Shown here: piece after piece, positions 43,220-51,733 of the stretch
Position numbering within the stretch: position 1 is the stretch's first letter
Layout of the letters: every line of letters starts with the position of its first letter
Made by a program: the position numbers and the translations under genes
NCBI GenBank assembly: GCA_910579515.1
Contig: CAJTUV010000001.1
Span: forward strand, 124,127-188,126
Length of the DNA: 64,000 nt
Direction: 5' to 3'
Source of the DNA: an uncultured Hungatella sp.
GTDB taxonomy: Bacteria; Bacillota; Clostridia; Lachnospirales; Lachnospiraceae
The notes under the pieces: model-generated
Databases searched by the model: none
Told to the model about the DNA's origin: nothing
Seen by the model: the letters and a program-made list of their open reading frames with translations, nothing else

Positions 43220-43906
43220 ATGCCACAGACATATAATATAGCGATTGACGGTCCGGCCGGAGCCGGAAAAAGTACCATTGCAAAACAGCTCGCCACAAAG
43301 CTGGGATTTATTTACGTGGACACAGGCGCCATGTATCGGGCTATGGCTCTCTACTGTCTGAGAAAAGGAATCGACAAAGAGAACCAGGCGGCGATTGAGG
43401 AGGCGTGTAAAGAGATTACCATTTCCCTCCAATACGAAGATGGGGCCCAGCAGGTTTTGCTGAACGGGGAGAATGTCTCCGGCCTCATTCGAACCGAAGA
43501 AGTAAGCGCCATGACCTCGGCAATTTCCGTTTACGCAGCAGTGCGTCAGAAATTGTTGGAGCTTCAGCGAGAACTGGCAAGAACCAAAGACGTGATCATG
43601 GACGGCAGGGATATTGGGACCTGCGTTCTTCCAAATGCTCAGACAAAGATTTATCTCACTGCTTCCACTCATGTGCGGGCTTTAAGACGGTATCAGGAAC
43701 TGATAGAAAAAGGTGAGATGTGTAATTTGGAAGAAATTGAGCAAGATATAGAAGAGAGAGACTACAGGGACATGCACAGGGAGATTGCGCCGCTTAAACA
43801 GGCTGAGGACGCGGTACTCATCGACTCCTCTCAGATGACCATCAGCCAGGTGATTGACGCTATGACAGAGGCGGCCAAAAACCATGGACTAAGAGAAAAC
43901 AGATAA
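43220..43906 (+). CDS. cmk: Cytidylate kinase
   Basis: 228 residues from the ATG at 43220 with AAGGAG upstream; a longer frame running back into the previous gene is not coding. The P-loop GPAGAGKSTIAKQLA, YVDTGAMYRAM and MDGRDIGTCVLPNA are typical. It phosphorylates CMP and dCMP. The order flavoprotein-cmk-ispH-S1 is widely conserved in Clostridia and supports the call. Confidence 0.95.
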   Translation: MPQTYNIAIDGPAGAGKSTIAKQLATKLGFIYVDTGAMYRAMALYCLRKGIDKENQAAIEEACKEITISLQYEDGAQQVLLNGENVSGLIRTEEVSAMTSAISVYAAVRQKLLELQRELARTKDVIMDGRDIGTCVLPNAQTKIYLTASTHVRALRRYQELIEKGEMCNLEEIEQDIEERDYRDMHREIAPLKQAEDAVLIDSSQMTISQVIDAMTEAAKNHGLRENR

Positions 43907-43928
43907 AATTGGCATAAGGGAGGAAATG

Positions 43929-44783
43929 ATGGAGGTAATAGTTGCAAAAACGGCAGGCTTTTGTTTTGGAGTTAAGCGGGCTGTGGAGCAGGTTTACCAT
44001 CAGATTGAGTACGGTATAAAACCAATCTATACCCTGGGTCCAATCATTCACAACGAAGAGGTGGTAAGAGATTTAGAAGAAAAAGGCGTGCAGGTACTCC
44101 ACAGTGAGGACGATTTGAAAAAACTGAAAGAAGGGACCGTGATTATTCGCTCCCATGGGGTTGGAAAATCGGTATATGACCAGATAAAGGCTCAGGGGCT
44201 GGAATTGGTAGACGCTACCTGCCCGTTTGTAAAAAAGATTCACCAGATTATGCAGGACCAAAACAAAGAGGGACGCAGAGTGGTGATTATTGGAGATGAA
44301 AACCATCCGGAAGTAGTGGGAATCAAGGGCTGGGGAGACGATAAAACCCTGGTGGTAAAATCGGAAAAACAGCTTGACGGGCTGCCTGTCGAAAAGAGCG
44401 AGAAACTGTGTATAGTTTCCCAAACGACATTTAATTACAATAAATTTAAAGATATAGTTGAAAAATTTTCGAAAAAGGGTTATGATATAATTACTTTAAA
44501 TACGATTTGCAATGCAACACAGGAAAGACAAGTGGAAGCGGAACGTATCGCATCCCAGGTGGAAGCCATGATAGTAATTGGCGGAAAGAGCAGTTCTAAC
44601 ACCCGGAAGCTTTACGAGATATGCCAAAGGGAATGTAAAAACACTTATTACATTCAGACTCTGGACGATTTGGATCCTGAAAGTGTAAATTCTGTGCGCA
44701 GCGTAGGTATTACAGCAGGGGCTTCGACCCCAAAGAAAATCATTGAGGAGGTTCATACTAATGTCAGAATTAAACGAGTTTGA
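43929..44783 (+). CDS. ispH: 4-hydroxy-3-methylbut-2-enyl diphosphate reductase
   Basis: 284 residues. The three cysteines that hold the Fe-S cluster stand in TAGFCFGVKRAV, DATCPFVKKIH and NTICNATQERQ. The enzyme makes IPP and DMAPP in the last step of the MEP isoprenoid route. I choose the ATG at 43929, five bases after GGAGG; the one at 43926 is very close to it. The end overlaps the S1 gene by 23 bases, so the two are coupled. Confidence 0.95.
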   Translation: MEVIVAKTAGFCFGVKRAVEQVYHQIEYGIKPIYTLGPIIHNEEVVRDLEEKGVQVLHSEDDLKKLKEGTVIIRSHGVGKSVYDQIKAQGLELVDATCPFVKKIHQIMQDQNKEGRRVVIIGDENHPEVVGIKGWGDDKTLVVKSEKQLDGLPVEKSEKLCIVSQTTFNYNKFKDIVEKFSKKGYDIITLNTICNATQERQVEAERIASQVEAMIVIGGKSSSNTRKLYEICQRECKNTYYIQTLDDLDPESVNSVRSVGITAGASTPKKIIEEVHTNVRIKRV

Positions 44784-45906
44784 ACAAATGTTAGAAGAAT
44801 CATTAAAAACAATACGTACAGGAGAGATTGTCACTGGTAAGGTCATCGACGTGAAAGAAGATGAAATCGTCTTAAATATCGGCTACAAATCTGATGGCAT
44901 CATTCCTAGAAACGAGTATACCAACGAGCCGGGCGTCGACTTGACCAAAGTGGTAAATGTAGGCGATGAGCTGGAGGCTAAGGTCATCAAGGTCAACGAC
45001 GGAGAAGGTCAGGTCGCACTGTCTTATAAGAGACTTGCGGCAGACAGAGGCAACAAAAAATTAGAAGAGGCATTTAACAATCAGGAAGTTTTGACTGCAA
45101 AAGTGGTACAGGTTCTGGACGGCGGCTTAAGCGTTGTGGTAGATGAAGCCAGAGTATTTATTCCTGCCAGCCTGGTTTCCGATACGTATGAGAAGGATTT
45201 GACCAAGTATGCAAATAAAGAGGTTGAATTTGTCATTACTGAGTTTAACCCACGCAAGAGAAGAATTATCGGTAACCGCAAGCAGCTGATGGCGGCCAGA
45301 AAGGCTGAGATGCAAAAAGCCTTATTTGAGCGGATTCAGGTAGGCGACGTAGTAGAAGGCGTTGTAAAGAATGTGACAGATTTTGGCGCGTTCATTGACT
45401 TAGGCGGAGCAGACGGTCTGCTTCACATTTCCGAGATGTCCTGGGGCCGTGTGGAGAATCCAAAGAAGGTGTTTAAGGCAGGAGAGAAACTTACTACCTT
45501 GATTAAGGATATTAACGGAGAAAAGATTGCTCTGAGTTTAAAATTCCCAGATCAGAATCCATGGGCGGATGCAGCGTCTAAGTATGCGGTGGGGAATATT
45601 GTTGTCGGTCGTGTGGCACGTATGACAGATTTTGGTGCGTTTGTGGAGCTGGAGCCAGGTGTGGATGCTCTGCTTCATGTATCTCAGATTTCCAGAGAGC
45701 ATGTAGAGAAACCATCTGACGTACTGTCCATTGGCCAGGAAATCGAAGCCAAGATTGTAGACTTTAACGAGGCGGACAGAAAGATAAGCTTAAGTGTCAA
45801 GGCTCTTCAGATTGCGGATTCACAGGCAGCCAGAGAAGACGATGCCGATGTGGCGGATGTAGATGTGGAGGCTGTTGCCGCTCAGATGGAGTACGAGACA
45901 GAATAA
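44761..45906 (+). CDS. 30S ribosomal protein S1-like, four S1 domains
   Basis: 381 residues from the ATG at 44761, with GAGGAGG upstream inside ispH. Four S1 RNA-binding domains can be traced (starting near residues 20, 100, 190 and 275; the third and fourth with VKNVTDFGAFIDLGG and VARMTDFGAFVELEPGV). Firmicute S1 homologues help translation of selected messages and may be less essential than the six-domain E. coli protein. The C-terminal tail is acidic (REDDADVADVDVE). A strong terminator follows. Confidence 0.92.
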   Translation: MSELNEFEQMLEESLKTIRTGEIVTGKVIDVKEDEIVLNIGYKSDGIIPRNEYTNEPGVDLTKVVNVGDELEAKVIKVNDGEGQVALSYKRLAADRGNKKLEEAFNNQEVLTAKVVQVLDGGLSVVVDEARVFIPASLVSDTYEKDLTKYANKEVEFVITEFNPRKRRIIGNRKQLMAARKAEMQKALFERIQVGDVVEGVVKNVTDFGAFIDLGGADGLLHISEMSWGRVENPKKVFKAGEKLTTLIKDINGEKIALSLKFPDQNPWADAASKYAVGNIVVGRVARMTDFGAFVELEPGVDALLHVSQISREHVEKPSDVLSIGQEIEAKIVDFNEADRKISLSVKALQIADSQAAREDDADVADVDVEAVAAQMEYETE

Positions 45907-45917
45907 AAATAAAAAAG

Positions 45918-45950
45918 GCCGGATGACAATTTTTCAGTCATCCGGCTTTT
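45918..45950 (+). terminator. Terminator after the S1 gene
   Basis: GCCGGATGAC (45918-45927) pairs perfectly with GTCATCCGGC (45937-45946) and is followed by TTTT; on the opposite strand a run of six T follows, so it can also end the convergent chemoreceptor gene. Confidence 0.9.
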
Positions 45951-45967
45951 GGTATAATGATTAAGCT

Positions 45968-46900
45968 TTAGTCTTTGATAATCGGAGGCACCTGAGCCAT
46001 CAGGTTGTCGATGTCCTCAAACATGGCGCTTTTGGTAGTTCCAAGACGGCCTGCGCTTGTGATATGTTTTACAACCTCCTGATACTGGACTTTCATCTTA
46101 TCAAAGAATCCGCACAGAGCCTCAAGCGCTGTTCTGGAATCGCTGATAACCCCTGTGATCTGGCCATGCACCGAAGTAGCCCCCTCGGCGGCCTGAGTAA
46201 TCTGATCAAACATCTCATAGGTTTCCTGAACCTTATCAAGACTGTATCCCAGAGCTTCTTTTGAGGTGTCTATCCGCTCGCTTAGTCTATCTGTACCTTT
46301 CTCAACATCCTTGATACCAGAATCCACCTCAGTAGCTAAATCCTTAATTTCATCAGCCAGTTTTTTCACCTCTGTGGCCACTACGGCGAATCCATTTCCC
46401 CTTTCGCCGGCTCTGGCAGCTTCGATCGAGGCGTTGATGGCAAGAATGTTGGTCTCGTCTGCAATAGACACGATTCTGCTCATTCGCTGCTTAATCTGTT
46501 CTACAGACTCCTGTAAAGCCTGAAACGTACTATCCATCTCGCTAAAGTGGTTTTCTACCTCCAGGGAACTGTTTTTTAAGATTTCTACCTCATCCTGGGC
46601 CCGACTTACGGATTGCGCGATTTCCTCTCGTACAGTTACAAACTGTTCGGAGGTTTCCTGAACGCTTACAAAATTTTGTCCCATATCCTCCAGCTTTTTC
46701 TGGAAATGGTCTGCTTCTCCAAGAACATGGTCAAAGGAGCTCCCGATGAGGCTTAATTCTCGCAAGGACTGGACTTCTTTGTTTACCAGGTCAGTGTGAT
46801 ATTGCTTTAAACTGTCGATTACATATAGAATCGGATACAAATCTTTTGGAGCATTGGCGTTTTTTCCTGCGCCTTGTCTTTGATCTTTGCGAAACAGCAT
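45968..46900 (-). CDS. Soluble methyl-accepting chemotaxis-type protein
   Basis: 310 residues from the ATG at 46900, after a G-rich ribosome site; a longer frame into the FIST gene is unlikely. No membrane helix is seen. Residues about 85-290 are a coiled coil with the MCP signalling hairpin tip (ETNILAINASIEAARAGERG, GFAVVATEVKKLADEI). The N-terminal 80 residues are short and have no known sensor fold. It lies 20 bp downstream of a FIST-domain gene on the same strand, so FIST is the likely input. Confidence 0.88.
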   Translation of the reverse strand: MLFRKDQRQGAGKNANAPKDLYPILYVIDSLKQYHTDLVNKEVQSLRELSLIGSSFDHVLGEADHFQKKLEDMGQNFVSVQETSEQFVTVREEIAQSVSRAQDEVEILKNSSLEVENHFSEMDSTFQALQESVEQIKQRMSRIVSIADETNILAINASIEAARAGERGNGFAVVATEVKKLADEIKDLATEVDSGIKDVEKGTDRLSERIDTSKEALGYSLDKVQETYEMFDQITQAAEGATSVHGQITGVISDSRTALEALCGFFDKMKVQYQEVVKHITSAGRLGTTKSAMFEDIDNLMAQVPPIIKD

Positions 46901-46919
46901 GTCGTTTTCTCCCCCCCTT

Positions 46920-47975
46920 TTATTCAAATACAACGCATGTCATGGATTGATTGACAAACTGATTGTTATAATGTTCTCCATACCCTACCAGACCGGCATG
47001 ATTTCCTAAAGCTCCCATCTCGCCTAAATATTCCTGCATATAACCTGCTTCGCTGAACAGTTTATACCGGAACAGACAGTTGACGGAGAATACTGCGGAA
47101 CGTCTGGGGAAATCTTGGCAGATTTTTTGGATGGTAGATCTTACAATGGCTTTATAATCGCCTAACTCCAGAAGACTTAAGACGTCAGAATCATTGACCT
47201 GTCTGAAACATGACAGAGCGTTTCCGCTTACGTCCTTGATGGAAATGATGCAGGTTTCATCCCCATTAATCTTTCCAAAAGGATTTTTAAAAGTCTGGGT
47301 TAAAATCTGCTGTTCTGAAATATGAAGGATATCCTGATACACTTGTCTGGCAGGACGGCCGTTTAAGGACCCCATTTTGTAATTGGCCTTATCCGTATCA
47401 GAGGCGATGAAACGGTAATTTTCCATTTGACGATAAATGTTTTCTTTGTACGCCTTTACCCGTCCGTTCAGATTCTTTATAAGGGCGAAGGCCACGCCGT
47501 CTTCATATACCCTGCCGTTGGCAGACACCTTGCCGCCGTCGCCGGTTCCGCCGACCAGGGAAATGTTCTGACGCCGCAGAGCTGTATGTATGGTAGTTAA
47601 TACACAGGCGTCATTTCCAGAGCAAAAATCAATGCATATGGTGTCCGAATGGGAAGCATTCACCTTTCGCAAATCGTCCTCTAATCTTCGGATATATTTA
47701 ACTGGCATAAGACTTACTTGTTCCAGAACATTGGCAGTGGCATTGACTCCGTCCGTGAAAGCGATTACGCCTACACCATGTTCTGCCACTCTGGTATTAT
47801 AACACATTCCTATACAACCGATGCTTGGTACTTGAGGATAAAGTTTCTCCAATTCCTTAACATGCTCTTCAAACTGGCGGCTGTTTGACATCAGCATAAT
47901 CAACTGAGGATTCACAAGCCCCTGTACGGCGGCCTTCAGGTCCCCTTGCTGGCTCATACCAAAAAATTGTCTCAC
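46920..47975 (-). CDS. FIST domain sensory protein
   Basis: 351 residues, beginning at a GTG with AGAGGA about 8 bases upstream. The N-terminal half fits the FIST_N fold (PSIGCIGMCYNTRVAEHGVG, then SLVGGTGDGG) and the C-terminal half FIST_C (EAGYMQEYLGEMG, then GHNGG-like GYGEHYNNQFVNQSM). FIST proteins are thought to bind small ligands such as amino acids and are usually fused to or encoded with signalling modules. Here the partner is a cytoplasmic chemoreceptor-type protein. Confidence 0.8.
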   Translation of the reverse strand: MRQFFGMSQQGDLKAAVQGLVNPQLIMLMSNSRQFEEHVKELEKLYPQVPSIGCIGMCYNTRVAEHGVGVIAFTDGVNATANVLEQVSLMPVKYIRRLEDDLRKVNASHSDTICIDFCSGNDACVLTTIHTALRRQNISLVGGTGDGGKVSANGRVYEDGVAFALIKNLNGRVKAYKENIYRQMENYRFIASDTDKANYKMGSLNGRPARQVYQDILHISEQQILTQTFKNPFGKINGDETCIISIKDVSGNALSCFRQVNDSDVLSLLELGDYKAIVRSTIQKICQDFPRRSAVFSVNCLFRYKLFSEAGYMQEYLGEMGALGNHAGLVGYGEHYNNQFVNQSMTCVVFE

Positions 47976-48142
47976 TACTACGTTCCTCTCTTCCGCATTT
48001 ATTCATTAAATATGCAAAGATATTATACTTGACAGGGGATAGAGGAGTCAAGAGCAATCGTTTTGTTTTCTTTACAAAGAGAGGAAATGGTAGTATACTT
48101 TCAGAAGAGTCGTGGTTTTTTAGAGCTGTTGGGAGGGGAGAG

Positions 48143-48907
48143 ATGGAAGCGTATTCGAGCTTTGCTGCGGTTTATGATTCGCTTATGGATAATGTCCCGT
48201 ATGAGGAGTGGGCGAAATATCTTTGTGGATTGTTAAGAGAATATGGTATAAGAGACGGACTGGTTCTGGATTTAGGGTGTGGGACCGGAAATGTGACCCA
48301 GGCTTTGGCGCTGCAGGGATATGACATGATCGGGGTGGATAACTCAGAAGAGATGCTTCAGATTGCGTTGGAGAAGAGAGCGGAGTCAGAGCTTGACATT
48401 CTTTATCTTCTTCAGGATATGAGAGAGTTTGAACTGTACGGAACTGTGGCGGCAGTCGTCAGCATCTGTGATTCCATGAATTATCTGACACAGTATGAGG
48501 ACCTGGTTCAAACCCTAAAATTGGTTAATAATTATCTTGATCCAAAAGGAGTCTTTATTTTTGACTTGAATACCTTGTATAAGTACAAAGAGCTGATTGG
48601 AGACAGTACCATTGCGGAGAGCAGAGAGGAGTGCTGTTTTATCTGGGAAAATGAGTTTGATGAAGAGAGCAGAATCAATGAGTATGATTTAAGCCTGTTT
48701 GTTCGAAAAGAGGGGAATTTGTACCAGCGGTTTGAGGAGACTCACTATCAGAGAGCTTATACCATAGAGGAGATTTGCCGGGCTGTGTCTGAGGCTGGGA
48801 TGGAATTGGAGGCGGTGTATGAGGCGTTTACCAGAGATAAACCAGAGAGAGACAGCGAGAGGATTTATGTGGTGGCAAGAGAAAAGGGAAAATCAAAAGT
48901 AGAATGA
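48143..48907 (+). CDS. Class I SAM-dependent methyltransferase
   Basis: 254 residues with GGGAGGGG before the ATG. Motif I (LVLDLGCGTGNVTQALA, about residues 39-55), the acidic end of strand 2 (GVDNSEEML) and the post-I segment define the Rossmann methyltransferase fold. The N-terminal FAAVYDSLMDNVPYEEWA is frequent in small-molecule methylases of Clostridia next to hslO. The substrate is unknown. The Hsp33 gene follows by 13 bp and is probably co-transcribed. Confidence 0.88.
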   Translation: MEAYSSFAAVYDSLMDNVPYEEWAKYLCGLLREYGIRDGLVLDLGCGTGNVTQALALQGYDMIGVDNSEEMLQIALEKRAESELDILYLLQDMREFELYGTVAAVVSICDSMNYLTQYEDLVQTLKLVNNYLDPKGVFIFDLNTLYKYKELIGDSTIAESREECCFIWENEFDEESRINEYDLSLFVRKEGNLYQRFEETHYQRAYTIEEICRAVSEAGMELEAVYEAFTRDKPERDSERIYVVAREKGKSKVE

Positions 48908-48920
48908 GAGGAAAAAGAAG

Positions 48921-49799
48921 ATGGATTATATGATTCGCGCCACGGCTGCCCAGGGGCAGATTCGCGCCTTCGCCGCAAATACAAGGGAGCTGGTGGAGAC
49001 AGCCAGAAAGGCGCATAACACAAGTCCGGTAGCCACGGCTGCCTTAGGACGGCTATTGACTGCAGGAGCAATGATGGGGAGCATGATGAAGGGAGAGGAG
49101 GATCTTCTGACCATCAAAATCCAGGGAGACGGCCCCATAGAAGGGCTTACCGTGACTGCAGATTCCAAGGGAAACGTAAAGGGATATGCCCACAATCCCG
49201 TAGTGATTCTGCCTGCCAATTCTCAGGGAAAGCTGGATGTGGGAGGCGCTTTAGGAGTGGGAGTTTTAAGCGTCATTCAGGATATTGGATTAAAGGAGCC
49301 TTATGTGGGCCAGACCATTCTGGTGACAGGAGAGATTGCAGAGGATTTGACTTATTACTATGCCACATCAGAACAGACGCCCTCCAGCGTTGCGCTGGGC
49401 GTTTTGATGAATAAGGACAATACGGTTAAACAGGCAGGCGGATTCATTCTTCAGCTTATGCCGGGAGCGGCAGAAGGGATGATTGAAAATCTGGAGGAAA
49501 AGTTAAAACATCTGCCTTCCGTTACAACGCTGCTTGATCAGGGCATGACGCCGGAATCTATTTTGGAAAGGCTTTTAGGGGACTTGGAGCTGGAAATTAC
49601 AGACAAGCTGGAGACGCGTTTTTTTTGTAACTGTGACAAGAAAAGAGTGGAGAAGGCTTTGATCAGCATTGGGAGAGAAGAGCTTAAAAGTATGATAGAT
49701 GACAATAAACCAGTAGAGATTAACTGCCATTTCTGCAATCACAATTATACGTTTTCTGTTCAGGAACTAGAGGAACTGATGGAGAAGACGATTCGCTAA
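48921..49799 (+). CDS. hslO: Hsp33 redox-regulated chaperone
   Basis: 292 residues, full length. The C-terminal zinc site CNCD...CHFC (about residues 235-272) is intact; under oxidation these cysteines form disulfides, zinc is released and the holdase becomes active. The N-terminal body matches Hsp33 (IRATAAQGQIRAFAANTREL). It protects cytoplasmic proteins during oxidative stress, useful to a strict anaerobe. A hairpin with a short T run follows at 49828-49857. Confidence 0.94.
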   Translation: MDYMIRATAAQGQIRAFAANTRELVETARKAHNTSPVATAALGRLLTAGAMMGSMMKGEEDLLTIKIQGDGPIEGLTVTADSKGNVKGYAHNPVVILPANSQGKLDVGGALGVGVLSVIQDIGLKEPYVGQTILVTGEIAEDLTYYYATSEQTPSSVALGVLMNKDNTVKQAGGFILQLMPGAAEGMIENLEEKLKHLPSVTTLLDQGMTPESILERLLGDLELEITDKLETRFFCNCDKKRVEKALISIGREELKSMIDDNKPVEINCHFCNHNYTFSVQELEELMEKTIR

Positions 49800-49827
49800 C
49801 GTAAAGAGATCATTTTAGAAAACAAAA

Positions 49828-49857
49828 AGAACCATCCTGGCAGGGTGGCTCTTTTCG
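49828..49857 (+). terminator. Terminator after hslO
   Basis: AAGAACCATCCT and AGGGTGGCTCTT form a 12-position stem with one mismatch and one G-U pair, followed by TTTC. Confidence 0.6.
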
Positions 49858-49926
49858 TAATCAACCACGGTGTAGCTCTTTTATAAGATCTATATAACAC
49901 AAAAAGGTACACTGAGAACTAGATGA

Positions 49927-50127
49927 TTAAAGTTTTGTTACATTGGTAGCCTGTGGTCCTTTAGCGCCGTCAACAACGTCGAACTCTACTTCAGCGCCTT
50001 CTTCCAGGGTTTTGTAGCCGTCCATGTTCAGCCCGGAATAATGTACGAAGACGTCTTTTCCTTCTTCGTCGCAGATAAAGCCATAACCCTTCTGGTTGTT
50101 GAACCACTTAACTGTACCTTTGCTCAT
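49927..50127 (-). CDS. Cold-shock protein (CspA family)
   Basis: 66 residues, the standard size. The RNA-binding motifs RNP1 (KGYGFI) and RNP2 (VFVHY) are intact and the N-terminus SKGTVKWFNNQKG is typical. It binds single-stranded RNA and DNA and loosens RNA structure at low temperature. The gene has its own strong promoter and a leader of about 60 bases with a palindromic hairpin. Confidence 0.95.
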   Translation of the reverse strand: MSKGTVKWFNNQKGYGFICDEEGKDVFVHYSGLNMDGYKTLEEGAEVEFDVVDGAKGPQATNVTKL

Positions 50128-50163
50128 GATGATACCTCCAAAAAATAAAAAAGTTGTGTCATC

Positions 50164-50218
50164 GTTGCAAACTATTTGCAACTGTTTTAAGAATAGCATA
50201 ATTGTAAAAATGTGTCAA
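50164..50218 (-). promoter_or_regulatory. Promoter and leader hairpin of the cold-shock gene
   Basis: On the minus strand TTGACA (50213-50218) and TATTCT (50190-50195) are 17 bp apart. Just downstream, GTTGCAAA/TTTGCAAC (50164-50182) form a perfect 8-bp hairpin with a three-base loop in the untranslated leader, a candidate cold-responsive structure. Confidence 0.75.
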
Positions 50219-50285
50219 ATATTTTTAGCTATATCCTACAAAAATGTACAAAAAATATACATGCAAAATGGCAAGAGGTGAAGAG

Positions 50286-50831
50286 ATGAAATGTTCAAAT
50301 ATTTGGAACCATTTTAAGACGATTACGGAACATAAATTGCTGGTAATGGGAGGCTGTTTTAAGGTAGGACTTTTCAAACAAGGGCTTCTCCATGACTTGT
50401 CAAAATACTCGCCAGAGGAGTTTTGGATCGGAGTACATTTTTTTCAGGGAACCCGCAGCCCCAATGCTGCAGAACGAGAAAAATATGGATTTTCAAAAGC
50501 CTGGCTTCATCATAAAGGACGAAACAAACATCATTTTGAATACTGGATTGATTTTTCTCTGGATAAATCCAAAGGTCTGGTGGGACATAAAATGCCTGTA
50601 AACTATGTGGTGGAGATGATGATGGACCGGATTGCTGCTTGTAAGGTTTATAAAGGAAAAGAGTATACAGACAGAAGCCCTCTGGAATATTATCAGAGAG
50701 AAAAGGATTTTATTGTCATTCACCCAGAGACCAGGAGATTACTGGAGAAACTATTGATTATGCTCAGTGAAAAGGGAGAGAGACGGACCTTTCAGGTTAT
50801 GCAGAAATTGTTGAAAAAGAAGAGCTATTAA
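50286..50831 (+). CDS. DUF5662 family protein
   Basis: 181 residues from the ATG at 50286, five bases after GAGGTG. The protein is rich in His and aromatic residues, with a pattern like DUF5662 (GLLHDLSKYSPEEFW, LHHKGRNKHHFEYW). The spaced HD and HH pairs suggest a metal site of HD-hydrolase type, but no activity is known. A separate transcription unit from the neighbouring cold-shock gene, which is divergent. Confidence 0.75.
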   Translation: MKCSNIWNHFKTITEHKLLVMGGCFKVGLFKQGLLHDLSKYSPEEFWIGVHFFQGTRSPNAAEREKYGFSKAWLHHKGRNKHHFEYWIDFSLDKSKGLVGHKMPVNYVVEMMMDRIAACKVYKGKEYTDRSPLEYYQREKDFIVIHPETRRLLEKLLIMLSEKGERRTFQVMQKLLKKKSY

Positions 50832-50904
50832 AAGAATAGGATTCATGAAAATGTGCACACTGAAAAAGACAGGGAACGTATCATTTCGAAAAGGGAGAAT
50901 TTTC

Positions 50905-51603
50905 ATGAATCAGGATGAAAAGAGACAGGAAAAAGAGATCGAAGAAAAACAGGACGAAAAGCTGGAGGAGTATGGACAGATAACTCTGGAAGAAAATGAG
51001 GGAAAGACGAAGATCCATCTTCTCTCCATTATCGGGGAGGTGGAAGGTCATGAAAATGCGCCGGGAAACAGTAAAACCACCAAATACGATCATGTGCTTC
51101 CTATGCTGGCACAGCTGGAGGACGATGATAAAATAGAAGGGATGCTGGTTTTGTTAAACACATCTGGAGGAGACGTGGACGCAGGGCTGGCGATTGCGGA
51201 GATGATCGCATCGTTAAGCATCCCCACGGTATCTTTGGTTCTTGGAGGAAGTCATTCCATTGGGGTGCCTTTGGCTGTTTCCACAGATTATTCCTTTATT
51301 GTTCCTACAGGGACGATTATGGTCCATCCGGTCCGAATGACCGGAATGGTGATCGGCGCCTCTCAGACTTATGAGTATTTTGAGATGATTCAGGACCGGA
51401 TTATCAGCTTTATCTCCAGACATGCGTCCATTACCTATGACCAGGTAAAGCGGCTCATGCTCAATACGGAGATGCTTACCAGAGATCTGGGAACTGTTTT
51501 AGTAGGAGCAGAAGCGGTAAAACAGGGGTTGATTGATGAGGTTGGCGGTATTCGGGATGCATTGGCAAAGCTTCATAAGATGATAGAGAAAAAAAGGATA
51601 TAG
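50905..51603 (+). CDS. ClpP-like serine protease (TepA family)
   Basis: 232 residues from the ATG at 50905 with AAGGGAGA upstream. After a charged coiled N-terminus (about 40 residues), the ClpP fold shows the oxyanion-loop NTSGGDVDAGLAIAEM, the nucleophile region LGGSHSIGVPLA and the His in TIMVHPVRM. This matches translocation-enhancing protein TepA (YmfB) of Bacillus and not the proteasome-like ClpP partner of ClpX. Proposed to act on proteins or signal peptides at the membrane; the real substrate is unclear. Confidence 0.87.
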   Translation: MNQDEKRQEKEIEEKQDEKLEEYGQITLEENEGKTKIHLLSIIGEVEGHENAPGNSKTTKYDHVLPMLAQLEDDDKIEGMLVLLNTSGGDVDAGLAIAEMIASLSIPTVSLVLGGSHSIGVPLAVSTDYSFIVPTGTIMVHPVRMTGMVIGASQTYEYFEMIQDRIISFISRHASITYDQVKRLMLNTEMLTRDLGTVLVGAEAVKQGLIDEVGGIRDALAKLHKMIEKKRI

Positions 51604-51613
51604 GAACAGAAGA

Positions 51614-51648
51614 CCTGCTTTAGAATAAACTCTGAAGCAGGCCTTTTG
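51614..51648 (+). terminator. Terminator after the ClpP-like gene
   Basis: CCTGCTTTAGA and TCTGAAGCAGG form a stem with one mismatch (51614-51641) followed by CTTTTGCCTTTTTT. Confidence 0.8.
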
Positions 51649-51733
51649 CCTTTTTTGGTTGACGTTAAAAAGAGATTCTGATAGGCTAAAATATAGAAAA
51701 TACGTGTGAAACGGATACATATGGAGAATGACA

